Position numbers and translations under genes: made by a program
Shown: positions 35,113-43,299 of the stretch, in pieces
Layout: every line of letters starts with the position of its first letter
Position numbering within the stretch: position 1 is the stretch's first letter
Notes under the pieces: generated by a model
Told to the model about the DNA's origin: nothing
What the model saw: only the letters and a program-made list of their open reading frames with translations
Database searches by the model: none
Source of the DNA: JAPHSX01 sp041554195
GTDB taxonomy: Bacteria; Pseudomonadota; Gammaproteobacteria; Thiohalomonadales; Thiohalomonadaceae
Direction: 5' to 3'
Length of the DNA stretch: 64,000 nt
NCBI GenBank assembly: GCA_041554195.1
Contig: JBFFMJ010000012.1
Location: 29,172-93,171 of the forward strand

Positions 35113-37200
35113 ATGTTTCGTGATGAGATGAATAGCCCCGACCTAAAACTACCTGAGCTTTATATCAACCGTGAGTTGAGCCTGCTCGCCTTTAATCGGC
35201 GGGTGCTGGAGCAGGCCAAAGATATGACCATTCCATTGTTGGAGCGACTGCGCTATCTCTGTATCTCCAGCTCCAATCTGGATGAGTTTTTTGAGATCCG
35301 TGTGGCCGGGCTGATGCAGAAGGCGGTGCTGGAGTCGGTGCAGGCGGGGCCGGACAATATGTTGCCCTCGGAGCTACTGGAAAAAATCAGCTTACAGGCG
35401 CATGAGCTGGTGGCCGAGCAGTACCGGGTGCTTAACGAGGAGTTGCTGCCTGCACTGGATGAGGAGGGGATCAGTTTCATCAAGCGCCAGAACTGGAACG
35501 AACAGCAAGCGGCGTGGATTAAAGACTATTACCAGCACGAACTGCTGCCGATTCTCAGCCCTATGGGGCTGGACCCGGCGCACCCCTTCCCGCGCATTCT
35601 CAACAAGAGCCTCAACTTTGTCGTTCAGCTTAAGGGTAAGGATGCCTTTGGCCGCACCAGCGGCATGGCGGTGGTACAGGCCCCGCGCGCACTGCCGCGA
35701 ATGATCGCCCTCCCTGTCGAGGGTAGTGAGACGAGCAACAACTTTGTCTTCCTCTCCTCCATCATCCATGCCCATGTGGATGACCTGTTCCCCGGCATGA
35801 AGGTGTTGGGCTGTTATCAGTTCCGGGTCACCCGCAACTCCGATCTGTTTGTCGATGAAGAGGAGGTCGATGACCTGTTGCGCGCGGTGGAGGGTGAGCT
35901 GGGCTCGCGCCGCTTTGGCGACGAGGTGCGCCTGGAGGTGGCCGACAACTGCCCCGAGGAGGTAAGCAGTTTCCTGCTCGATCAGTTTGAACTCACCGCC
36001 AATGAGCTCTACACGGTAAACGGCCCGGTTAACCTTAACCGTCTGATGAGTCTGCCGGATATGGTTAACCGTGCCGACCTCAACTTCACCGCCTTCACCC
36101 CCGGCATGCCACAACGCCTGTCGCACGCCAACGATATCTTTCAGGTCGTGCGCAAGGGTGACCTGCTGCTGCACCACCCCTTTGAGTCCTTCGTGCCGGT
36201 GATCGACTTTTTGCGCCAGTCCGCGTCCGACCCCAAGGTACTGGCGATCAAACAGACGCTCTACCGCACCGGTCCCGACTCAGCGGTGGTCGATGCGCTG
36301 GTTAGCGCCGCCCGTGCCGGTAAAGAGGTCACGGTAGTCGTTGAGCTGCGCGCACGCTTCGACGAGGAGGCGAACATTGCCTTGGCCAACCGCCTGCAGG
36401 AGGCGGGGGCGCACGTGGTCTACGGGGTGGTTGGCTACAAAACCCACGCCAAGATGATCCTGGTGGTACGCCGTGAAGAGGAGAAGCTGCGCCACTATGT
36501 GCATCTGGGTACCGGCAACTACCATGCGCGTACGGCCCGCCTCTACACCGACTACGGCCTGCTCAGTGCCGATCCCGATCTGGGCGAAGATGTGCACAAG
36601 CTGTTCCTGCAACTCACCAGCCTGGGCCGCGGCAGTAAGCTCAGCAAGATGCTGCAATCCCCCTTCACCCTGCATACCGGGATGCTGGAGCGTATCGAAC
36701 GGGAGAGCGAAAATGCCCGTGCTGGCAAACCGGCACGCATCACCGCCAAGATGAACGGCGTGGTGGAACCCAACATCATCCGTGCCCTCTACCTTGCCTC
36801 CCAGGCGGGGGTGGAGATCGACCTGATCATTCGTGGCATCTGCTGCCTGCGCCCCGGTATCCCCGGTATCTCCGAGAACATCCGTGTGCGCTCCATTATT
36901 GGCCGTTTTCTTGAACACACCCGCATCTACTTCTTCCTTAATGACGGCAAGCCTGAACTGTTCTGCTCCAGTGCCGACTGGATGGAGCGCAATCTGCACC
37001 ATCGGGTAGAGAGCTGCTTTCCGGTGGAAGACAAGAAGATCCGTGAACGGATGATTAAAGAGCTGGACTACTATCTGAAAGACAATACGCAGGCGTGGGA
37101 ATTACAGAGCGATGGTAGCTACCTGCGCTGTGAGCGCGGCGAGGCCGAGCCGTTGTCGGCGCAGCTTACGCTGTTGCAGTCGATGAGTGAGGTGGAATAA
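35113..37200 (+). CDS. ppk1: Polyphosphate kinase 1
   Basis: Makes polyphosphate reversibly from ATP. The 695 residues (E. coli 688) show the N-terminal helical domain (ELYINRELSLLAFNRRVLEQA), the head domain and both phospholipase-D-like catalytic halves: KTHAKMILVVRR carries the phosphorylated His, GTGNYHARTARLYTDYGLL the Asn/Arg/Tyr set, and RGICCLRPG plus VESCFPVEDKKIRERM complete the second half. It converges with ppx, with only 68 bases between the stop codons. Confidence 0.98.
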   Translation: MFRDEMNSPDLKLPELYINRELSLLAFNRRVLEQAKDMTIPLLERLRYLCISSSNLDEFFEIRVAGLMQKAVLESVQAGPDNMLPSELLEKISLQAHELVAEQYRVLNEELLPALDEEGISFIKRQNWNEQQAAWIKDYYQHELLPILSPMGLDPAHPFPRILNKSLNFVVQLKGKDAFGRTSGMAVVQAPRALPRMIALPVEGSETSNNFVFLSSIIHAHVDDLFPGMKVLGCYQFRVTRNSDLFVDEEEVDDLLRAVEGELGSRRFGDEVRLEVADNCPEEVSSFLLDQFELTANELYTVNGPVNLNRLMSLPDMVNRADLNFTAFTPGMPQRLSHANDIFQVVRKGDLLLHHPFESFVPVIDFLRQSASDPKVLAIKQTLYRTGPDSAVVDALVSAARAGKEVTVVVELRARFDEEANIALANRLQEAGAHVVYGVVGYKTHAKMILVVRREEEKLRHYVHLGTGNYHARTARLYTDYGLLSADPDLGEDVHKLFLQLTSLGRGSKLSKMLQSPFTLHTGMLERIERESENARAGKPARITAKMNGVVEPNIIRALYLASQAGVEIDLIIRGICCLRPGIPGISENIRVRSIIGRFLEHTRIYFFLNDGKPELFCSSADWMERNLHHRVESCFPVEDKKIRERMIKELDYYLKDNTQAWELQSDGSYLRCERGEAEPLSAQLTLLQSMSEVE

Positions 37201-37268
37201 TCGTCATAGAACTAAGGTAGGGTGCGCAAAAAGGAGCTCTCCACCCGGCACCGTACTGGCGGCCTTAA

Positions 37269-38768
37269 CTAAACCATTTCCAGAGTAAATTTCACGGCAT
37301 CCAACATGCCGATCTCCTGCTCCAAATCGGCGAGGGTCAGAGGCTGTGTCTCCAGCCAGCCTTCGGGAAAGCGCAGTTTCAAGCCTCCCTCCTTTGCGCT
37401 GAATTTAATCGGCGGCAGGGGCTCGTCGCTGTGGCTGCGATGCAGGAGTACTGCCAGCCGCAATAGTACCGCTAGGCGCATCAGCCGCTCCGCCTCCCCC
37501 TCCAGCAGTTGGGAAAATTCAAGCTGCGGGAATTTGCGCCGATGCGCACGCACCAGCATCGCCAACTGTTGCTGCTCACGGTTTGAAAAACCGGACAGGT
37601 CAGAATTGGCCAACAGATAGCCCCCATGCTTGTGGTACTGACTATGGGCAATGGCCAGACCCACCTCATGCAGGCGTGCCGCCCAATGCAACAGCTGGCT
37701 GTCTGACTCCTGTTGCAGTGACCATTTGGCCGCCACCTGCGCAAACGCCTCGAGCGCCGTTTGCTCAACCCGGGCCGCCTGCTCAGTATCGACCAAATAG
37801 CGGTCACTGAGCATCCCGATGGTGCGTTCACGCACATCCTCATGGCGCAGCCGTCCCAGCATGTCGTAGAGCAGCCCCTCTCGCAGGGCCAGATCCGAGA
37901 CAAACATGCGCTCTATCCGCAACCCCTCAAACAACGCCAGCAACACCGCCACACCGCCGCAGATCACCGGCAGACGCTCAGCCTTGAGACCTTTGAGGGA
38001 GAGTGCGTCGATGCTGCCAGCCGCCACCATGGCGTCGGCCAGCCGCTGTAGTGATTCATGGGTGATCCCCTCGTCGCTCCAGCCATTGGCTCGCACCACA
38101 TCACGTACCGCCTTGATGGTGCCGGAAGCCCCCACGGCCTGACCCCAGCCGATATCCCGGTACTCGCGCTCTATGCTCTGCACCTCCAGACGGGCGGCAA
38201 TGAGTGCCTTCTTCATCCGCTTCGCGGTGATCTTGCCCTCAGGGAAGAAGCGACGGCTGAAGCTGACGCACCCCATATAGAGGCTCTCCTTCTCCAGCGG
38301 CTCAAAATGCCGCCCCAGAATCACCTCGGTACTTCCCCCGCCGATATCAGCCACCAGACGAATATCGTCACTATGCGCCAGACCGTGAGCGACCCCCAGA
38401 TAGATAAGACGCGCCTCCTCTACCCCGGCGATGATCTCAATAGGGTGGCCCAGCGCCTGCTGTGCCTGTTTAAGAAAGCCCTTGCTACGGGCCTTGCGCA
38501 GGGTATTGGTGCCCACGGCCCGCACCGAACCCGACGGAAAGCCCGCCAGCCGCTGGCCGAAGCGCTGCAGGCAGTCAAGGGCACGCTGCCGCGAGGTATC
38601 ATCAAGATTCCCCTGCTCATCCAGGCCACCGGCCAGGCGCACCATTTCACGCAGCCGGTCTTTCATCCGCAGCTCACCGTCGATCAGCTCGGCAATGATC
38701 ATATGAAAACTGTTTGAACCCAAGTCTATCGCAGCCAGAAACTGCGGTGCGGTCTGCTCTTCAGCCAC
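37269..38768 (-). CDS. ppx: Exopolyphosphatase / guanosine pentaphosphate phosphohydrolase (Ppx/GppA)
   Basis: Hydrolyses terminal phosphates of polyphosphate or pppGpp. I choose GTG at 38768 (encoding VAEEQTAPQFLAAIDLGSNSFH), preceded by GGGGAGAGGG. The frame runs 29 codons further upstream, but that part is Arg/Cys-rich and unlike the family. The 499 residues show actin-like ATPase-fold motifs AAIDLGSNSFHM, DIGGGSTEVI and GASGTIKA, and a C-terminal HD-like helical domain (LHEVGLAIAHSQYHKHGGYLLANSDLSGF). Placement next to ppk1 suggests balanced synthesis and breakdown of polyphosphate. Confidence 0.95.
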   Translation of the reverse strand: MAEEQTAPQFLAAIDLGSNSFHMIIAELIDGELRMKDRLREMVRLAGGLDEQGNLDDTSRQRALDCLQRFGQRLAGFPSGSVRAVGTNTLRKARSKGFLKQAQQALGHPIEIIAGVEEARLIYLGVAHGLAHSDDIRLVADIGGGSTEVILGRHFEPLEKESLYMGCVSFSRRFFPEGKITAKRMKKALIAARLEVQSIEREYRDIGWGQAVGASGTIKAVRDVVRANGWSDEGITHESLQRLADAMVAAGSIDALSLKGLKAERLPVICGGVAVLLALFEGLRIERMFVSDLALREGLLYDMLGRLRHEDVRERTIGMLSDRYLVDTEQAARVEQTALEAFAQVAAKWSLQQESDSQLLHWAARLHEVGLAIAHSQYHKHGGYLLANSDLSGFSNREQQQLAMLVRAHRRKFPQLEFSQLLEGEAERLMRLAVLLRLAVLLHRSHSDEPLPPIKFSAKEGGLKLRFPEGWLETQPLTLADLEQEIGMLDAVKFTLEMV

Positions 38769-39003
38769 CCCTCTCCCCTTTATTGTGCATATCCTTATTA
38801 TCCTACGTAAAACGGCCCGATTTTGGTACGCCGTAAACGACAAACTGCACCGCAAAAGTCATGGCCCTCCAGAGTGATGGTTTTTTGTAGACAGAATGTA
38901 TGGTATCTATAGACTTAGTTCTAATTGGCACAGTTCGTGTTTAATAATATTAGAAACCAATAAAATAGCCGTCTACTTAGTTTTCAAGAGGGGTAATACA
39001 ATC

Positions 39004-39435
39004 ATGTCTATGGTGGAATGGGATGACGCCTACAGCGTCGATATTCAGGAGATAGACGAGCAGCACAAGTGCCTCATTGATATCATGAATGAGCTCTATG
39101 TCGCACTCGCCAACAAGTCCAACCGCGACCTGATCGCCGATGTATTGGACAAACTGATCGAGTACACCAAGGTGCACTTCGCGGTGGAGGAGACCCTGAT
39201 GCGCATCTTCCATTACGAAGACTACGAAGCACACAAAGAGATCCATGATCGTATCGTCGCTAGGGTGCTCGAGTATCAGGGCCAGTTCAAGGCCGGTAAC
39301 GACAAGGTGGGAATGGAACTGCTGATGTACCTGAAAGACTGGCTATTCGACCACATTAACAAGGTCGACAAGGCCTACACCATAACCTTCCACAAGGCGG
39401 GGGTACAAAAATCCTGGCTAAAGAAGTTCTGGTAA
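39004..39435 (+). CDS. Bacteriohemerythrin
   Basis: A 143-residue non-heme di-iron oxygen-binding protein. The iron ligands fit the hemerythrin pattern: IDEQHKCLIDIMNEL, HFAVEETLMRIFHYEDYEAHKEIHD and WLFDHINKVDK. I start at 39004 (MSMVEWDDAYSV), the conserved family N-terminus; the upstream frame (36 codons) lacks family resemblance. AGAGGGGTAATACAATC precedes it. In microaerobic sulfur oxidisers such proteins may deliver or sense oxygen (inference). A strong hairpin terminator follows 24 bases after the stop. Confidence 0.95.
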   Translation: MSMVEWDDAYSVDIQEIDEQHKCLIDIMNELYVALANKSNRDLIADVLDKLIEYTKVHFAVEETLMRIFHYEDYEAHKEIHDRIVARVLEYQGQFKAGNDKVGMELLMYLKDWLFDHINKVDKAYTITFHKAGVQKSWLKKFW

Positions 39436-39459
39436 GCGAAATTTTTATGCCAAATACAA

Positions 39460-39482
39460 CGGGGCCAATGGCCCCGTTTTTT
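39460..39482 (+). terminator. Intrinsic terminator after bacteriohemerythrin
   Basis: Seven-bp GC-rich stem CGGGGCC / GGCCCCG with a 3-base loop followed by TTTTTT. A classical rho-independent terminator for the plus-strand gene; it may also stop the convergent gene at 39,499. Confidence 0.9.
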
Positions 39483-39498
39483 ATTCCGCTAAAAAATA

Positions 39499-40158
39499 TT
39501 ACTCACTCAAATTCTCTTCAAGAAAACGCTGATAGTTCTCGGCGTTTACCAGCTGCGTGCCATCGCAATTAAACGACAGGCGCACTATCCCCTGCACCAT
39601 ACAGATGGTGGCATTGCGCACGTAGTAATCGGGCATATCGCGTAGCGCCTTCAGACTACCCAACACCTTGGCGATACTCCCCTTATCCATCGGGTGCCAA
39701 TTCGCATGACGTCGCGAAAAAATATTCTTCCAGTACTCCGGCAGCTTATCGAACATACGGCTATGAATCAGATAATCGTACATCTCGCGCATCCCCTGCA
39801 CCTTATCCTCGTAGGAGATGGCCGGAAAGTGGCGCGCCACATAATCATCCTCTAGCAGGCGGTTCGCCTCATGGGTCTCTTCACGCAATGGGTCGAAGAC
39901 CGACTGGGTACGGATCTCGGCACTACTAAAGCCGATGTAGAGACGATAGGTACTGCGCTCGCACAGCAGCTCCAGCAGGTGCTCCTCCAGCTGCGGATAA
40001 ACCTCATCGAGCACGCTGTGGTAACGCGGCCGATACATCGCCGTCTCACGCAGCGACGGGTCGCCCTTGATCCCCACCTGTAAAAATTCGGCACTCAGGC
40101 CGGTGGCGCTGACAATGCTCTCTTTAAGTACCAGCTCTTCCAGATCCATCTCACTCAC
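39499..40158 (-). CDS. Protein of unknown function, 219 residues
   Basis: A soluble, mixed helical protein with no signal peptide or membrane segment. Notable segments are RPRYHSVLDEVYPQLEEHLLELL, YRLYIGFSSAEIRTQS, EDDYVARHFPAISYEDKVQGM and CMVQGIVRLSFNCDGTQLV. I do not recognise a family. Its codon use matches the core genome. It is downstream of, and on the same strand as, the small Cys-rich gene at 40,219, and converges with bacteriohemerythrin. Confidence 0.8.
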   Translation of the reverse strand: MSEMDLEELVLKESIVSATGLSAEFLQVGIKGDPSLRETAMYRPRYHSVLDEVYPQLEEHLLELLCERSTYRLYIGFSSAEIRTQSVFDPLREETHEANRLLEDDYVARHFPAISYEDKVQGMREMYDYLIHSRMFDKLPEYWKNIFSRRHANWHPMDKGSIAKVLGSLKALRDMPDYYVRNATICMVQGIVRLSFNCDGTQLVNAENYQRFLEENLSE

Positions 40159-40218
40159 AACCTCAAAAACAACCCAACATGCCCCGTCGTAAGAATCATG
40201 ACAGGAATAAGTGAATCT

Positions 40219-40410
40219 TTAATAACAACCACAATTACCCCCTGCCCCTGCTGGCTTACGTCGCTTTGGCCCGCCGGGACGATTCTTCTCCTCATCGTTA
40301 AAGACAAAGCGTCCCGACAGGATACACCCCTTCATCCCCGGATCGCAGGGCCGCTGCTGCACCTTGTCGCAGTTACCCTTAACCTCGTGCGGACAGCCCC
40401 AGCCCCCCAT
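40219..40410 (-). CDS. Small Cys-rich protein of unknown function
   Basis: A 63-residue protein with six cysteines: GWGCPHEVKGNCD, RPCDPGMKGCILSGRF and NCGCY at the end. The regular spacing suggests a metal-binding or disulfide-knotted mini-domain. I recall similar short GWGCPHE...GMKGC proteins in other Gammaproteobacteria but know no function. It is divergent from the glutaredoxin gene 168 bases away, which suggests a possible thiol-redox link (inference). Confidence 0.7.
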   Translation of the reverse strand: MGGWGCPHEVKGNCDKVQQRPCDPGMKGCILSGRFVFNDEEKNRPGGPKRRKPAGAGGNCGCY

Positions 40411-40578
40411 ATCTCACCTCAATCTATTCGCCAGTTGCGGCGGGAATTATACCTTCATCCCCACCGTTTTCGCCCGATAAACTTGCCTGTTTGTCACCAT
40501 CGGATACCATAGCAAACAATCCAGCCCGCTGTGCCGGCATAACGACACAGCATCACCGCCTTTAAGGAGTAGCCAAAC

Positions 40579-40836
40579 ATGGCCCGCGTAACCGTCTATA
40601 GCACCGGCACCTGCCCTATCTGTGACAAGACCAAGACCCTGCTGAAGAAGTGGCAGATCGCCTACCAGGAAGTACGTATCGATCAGGACCGTGAGGCGCT
40701 AAAACAGATGCTGGAGCTGACCAACCACGCCCGCACCGTGCCACAGCTGGCCATTGATGGGGAGTGGATCGGCGGCTTTAATGAATTGACCGAGCGTCAC
40801 ATGGAGGGGGAACTGGACGAGCTGATGGAGGGGTAG
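40579..40836 (+). CDS. Glutaredoxin-family protein
   Basis: An 85-residue thioredoxin-fold protein with active site CPICDK (Cys13, Cys16), the cis-proline strand TVPQLAID and the glutathione-side GGFNEL. It is dithiol type by motif, close to GrxC in size. The start follows TTAAGGAGTAGCCAAAC, a strong ribosome-binding site. A hairpin terminator lies 27 bases downstream. Confidence 0.93.
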   Translation: MARVTVYSTGTCPICDKTKTLLKKWQIAYQEVRIDQDREALKQMLELTNHARTVPQLAIDGEWIGGFNELTERHMEGELDELMEG

Positions 40837-40860
40837 AGGAAATGTCTAACCGCTGAAATC

Positions 40861-40889
40861 AAAAAAGGGCGACCCTCGGGCCGCCCTTT
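40861..40889. terminator. Bidirectional intrinsic terminator
   Basis: Stem AAAGGGCG / CGCCCTTT with a 10-base loop. On the plus strand it ends with CTTTCTC after the glutaredoxin gene. On the minus strand it is followed by a run of T and serves the sulfur globule protein gene that ends at 40,918. Confidence 0.85.
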
Positions 40890-40917
40890 CTCATATCCGC
40901 CGTGGCGGGATAAGTGC

Positions 40918-41367
40918 TTATTTCTCTGCCGGTGCAGCGGGAGCAGCCGGTGCAACAGGAGCAGGACCGTAACCCCAGGGAGCGCCGTAACCATAACCTG
41001 GGCCGTAACCGTTATAGCCATTGTAACCGTTGTAGCCATTCCAGCCGTTGTAACCATTCCAGCCGTTGTTACCAGCACCATAGGCATTGCCGTTACCACG
41101 GCCCTTGCCACTGAAGCTCATGCTGAAGTCGGTGTCACCCATCATGTCACCCCAGCCGTTGCCGTTGCCCCAACCGTTGCCGTTACCCCAACCGTTGTTG
41201 TTCCAGTTGTTACCACCCCAACCATTGTTGTTCCAGGGACCACCCCAGCCGTTGTTGCCCCAACCGTTGTTGTTCCAGGGACCCCACCAGGCGTTCGCAG
41301 TAGACACAGACAGTGCAGATGCACCGATGATGGCCGCAGCAACGGCAGCTTTTACGAACTTGTTCAT
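40918..41367 (-). CDS. Sulfur globule-type Gly/Asn/Trp-rich structural protein
   Basis: A 149-residue secreted protein. The signal peptide ends at about residue 26 (STANA, then WW). The mature part is a low-complexity repeat array: (WNNNGWGG)-type units at about 30-75, a short non-repetitive linker (MMGDTDFSMSFSGKGRG), then NGYNGYNGW-type units, and a Pro/Ala tail. Composition and signal peptide match the small Gly/Asn-rich proteins that coat sulfur globules in purple sulfur bacteria (SgpA/SgpB/CV1 type). This is the main clue that the host stores periplasmic sulfur. A promoter and a terminator are both visible, so it is monocistronic and probably highly expressed. Confidence 0.85.
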   Translation of the reverse strand: MNKFVKAAVAAAIIGASALSVSTANAWWGPWNNNGWGNNGWGGPWNNNGWGGNNWNNNGWGNGNGWGNGNGWGDMMGDTDFSMSFSGKGRGNGNAYGAGNNGWNGYNGWNGYNGYNGYNGYGPGYGYGAPWGYGPAPVAPAAPAAPAEK

Positions 41368-41437
41368 TAGATTCTCTCCACATTAGATGTTTTTATGTTG
41401 AATTTAGTCTGAAACGATATTTTCAACAGACGATATT

Positions 41438-41466
41438 AGTATTTTATCAAATGATAATACTGTCAA
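41438..41466 (-). promoter_or_regulatory. Sigma-70-type promoter with overlapping inverted repeat upstream of the sulfur globule gene
   Basis: On the minus strand, TTGACA (41466-41461) is separated by 17 bases from AATACT (41443-41438). An inverted repeat (AGTATTATCA / TGATAAAATACT, with a 2-base bulge) spans the spacer and the -10 region, as an operator would. The gene start lies 71 bases downstream of the -10, behind GGAGAG. Confidence 0.65.
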
Positions 41467-41614
41467 CTTTAGAACCTTAAAAATTTTCTATGTCAACAAG
41501 AATATATTTATAGTTTTTCCGAAATAAAAAATCAATAGCACAGAAAAAAAACAGCAACATCGAAGGGGATTGCTCTACATTACAGTCAGTTAAACGGGTA
41601 CCTGAAGGGCAACA

Positions 41615-42457
41615 TCACCAGGGGCGCGGCAGACTCAGGAGACGATGTAACAACCTGCCAATGCCCCAGATAAACAGCAGCGGCAACACCACCGTCTGCA
41701 ATACAAAGATCACAATCAGCTCAATCAGGTGCTCACTCACATTCGCTGCCGCCTGCTGGTACTGTTGTATTGTCTGCTCAAAATCGATGTTCGCCAGCGT
41801 ACTCCGATACCACTCCTTTGCACGCCCCAGCAGAGACTGCTCCTGTGGCAAGGCCGCCATCCCGCTACCGCGATTGATACCCCCTATCTCATCACGCGCT
41901 TCGCCAATGCCCTGTGTCGAGCTCTCATACTGCTGTTGCAGAAAGGTGCTGAAGAGTAGCTCACTCCCGAGCGCCACCACCGGCACCGCAAAGCGCAACA
42001 CCAGCAACAGCAACATGGCGCGATAGAAAAAGAGGCTAATTCCCTCCCATCCGGCACGGCCGCGCCACAGCAGAACCACCGCCAGCGCCATCACCACAGC
42101 CAGCAGGGCCGTAAATTGAGGCGAGGCGAAGATCCGCAGCAGCACCTTTTGCAGCCCCAAAGAGGTGGTGCTGGCGAGCATCACCCAGGAGAAGCGCTCA
42201 ATCAGGTCGTTCACCGGGTCGAGGATCTGTCCCGGCGTGAAATTGATCCCCACCCCGGCCGGCTGTACCGCCACCTCCGTCCCCTGCGCCACCGAGATCA
42301 CCCCGTTGAGGCTGCGTGCGATGGCAAAGGTAACCAGTGCACGCTTGAAGCCGCTCTCGGTGTAGTGCAGACCAAAGCGGTCGACGCCCCCCTGTTGTGC
42401 CAGCCCCAACAGCAATAGCGCCAACAGGGTCAGTACTATTTTATGTTTGTGCTTCAT
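41615..42457 (-). CDS. Membrane protein of unknown function
   Basis: A 280-residue protein with an N-terminal hydrophobic signal or anchor (about 7-22), further membrane helices near 90-125, 138-165 and 245-270, and a soluble helical stretch rich in Gln (about 180-235). The second region (ASTTSLGLQKVLLRIFASPQF) is distinctive. I do not recognise a named family. It is on the same strand as, and about 245 bases upstream of, the sulfur globule gene, but the promoter between them argues for separate transcription. Confidence 0.78.
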   Translation of the reverse strand: MKHKHKIVLTLLALLLLGLAQQGGVDRFGLHYTESGFKRALVTFAIARSLNGVISVAQGTEVAVQPAGVGINFTPGQILDPVNDLIERFSWVMLASTTSLGLQKVLLRIFASPQFTALLAVVMALAVVLLWRGRAGWEGISLFFYRAMLLLLVLRFAVPVVALGSELLFSTFLQQQYESSTQGIGEARDEIGGINRGSGMAALPQEQSLLGRAKEWYRSTLANIDFEQTIQQYQQAAANVSEHLIELIVIFVLQTVVLPLLFIWGIGRLLHRLLSLPRPW

Positions 42458-42584
42458 AAGGGCCCCTTCCTGTTTAATACCGCCAGTCTAGCAACCCTCC
42501 GTGGTGAGAGACACCTCGCGTCGCGGCAGCCATCGACTATATTTTACGTTGTTGAAGGCAATCACATTTCTCTGGAGGTGTACC

Positions 42585-42806
42585 ATGCATACCGTCAATA
42601 TTCACATCGATGAGAGTATCAGCCGCGGTGACATGAACGAGCTCTATCAAACACTGATGACCACCCCACATGTATGCAACGTCGAGGTGCGCGTTGCCAA
42701 GCCTCACGACATGCTGGTGGAATTCGAGGAGCATCACAACATGCCGATGCACCTGCTTGAGACACTCCAACAGCACGGACTGCACGCCAATATCGTCGGC
42801 TGTTAA
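42585..42806 (+). CDS. Small ferredoxin-fold-like protein, unknown function
   Basis: A 73-residue protein (MHTVNIHIDESISRGDMNEL) with a beta-alpha-beta-beta-alpha-beta pattern like heavy-metal-associated domains but without the metal-binding CxxC; it has single Cys residues in HVCNVEV and at the C-terminus, plus several His. TGGAGGTGTACC before the ATG is a very good ribosome-binding site. It may belong with the next small gene 97 bases downstream. Confidence 0.72.
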   Translation: MHTVNIHIDESISRGDMNELYQTLMTTPHVCNVEVRVAKPHDMLVEFEEHHNMPMHLLETLQQHGLHANIVGC

Positions 42807-42903
42807 CCACTCTGGAGCAGGATGCTCCACGATTCACACCTCGCCTGAACTGCCGTGGCAGGATAAAATACCTGCTTTCTCGATAGCGGCACTGACACCA
42901 CTC

Positions 42904-43245
42904 ATGAGCACAATAAAATTTCTGCACCTGCAGGTCGGACAGCAATTTGAATTCCGCGATCAGCACTACACCAAGGTCTCGCCGCTGATCGCCAGTAACA
43001 ATGCCGATGGCTCACAAAAGATGATCCCGCGCTCGGCGCTGGTCACGGTGGCGTCGGGCGAGGCCCCCCCGGTAGAGAGCAAGCAACAACCACCGCACCC
43101 TGCCCTCGCGATACTGGAACGCTACCACCAGCTCACCCTCACCGAGCTATTATCACTGAGCGAGGATGAGGCCAAACTGGGGGCCGCCCGTGCCCGGCTG
43201 GAGGGGCTTAAGGAGGAACTAGCAGTAGCGATCCGCCAGCAATAA
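42904..43245 (+). CDS. Small protein of unknown function
   Basis: A 113-residue soluble protein. The N-terminal half (LHLQVGQQFEFRDQHYTKVSPLIASN) looks like a small beta barrel, as in hypothetical proteins that begin with an 'EFxGxxYxKxSPLxA'-type strand pair. The C-terminal half is helical (TLTELLSLSEDEAKLGAARARLEGLKEEL). I choose ATG at 42904; the longer frame upstream overlaps the previous gene in another frame. There is no clear ribosome-binding site. A minus-strand terminator for creD begins 4 bases after the stop. Confidence 0.65.
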   Translation: MSTIKFLHLQVGQQFEFRDQHYTKVSPLIASNNADGSQKMIPRSALVTVASGEAPPVESKQQPPHPALAILERYHQLTLTELLSLSEDEAKLGAARARLEGLKEELAVAIRQQ

Positions 43246-43248
43246 AAA

Positions 43249-43274
43249 GGCCGCGACAAGACATTGTTGCGGCC
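43249..43274 (-). terminator. Intrinsic terminator for creD
   Basis: Eleven-pair stem GGCCGCGACAA / TTGTTGCGGCC (one G-T wobble) with a 4-base loop. On the minus strand it is followed by TTTTTATT, 26 bases after the creD stop. Confidence 0.88.
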
Positions 43275-43299
43275 CCCGGCTAACTACCACTCTCGCTAT

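Noticed and set aside
35392..36177. 261-codon minus-strand frame inside ppk1
   Set aside because: Antisense to well-conserved PPK1; no ribosome-binding site or domain.
37201..37268. Terminator between convergent ppk1 and ppx
   Set aside because: Only weak, imperfect complementarity (GGTGC/GCACC) and no T run; not enough to call.
38930..38950. Possible sigma-54 promoter (TGGCAC...GTGTT) upstream of bacteriohemerythrin
   Set aside because: The -24 element fits but the -12 element lacks the GC dinucleotide, so it does not meet the consensus.
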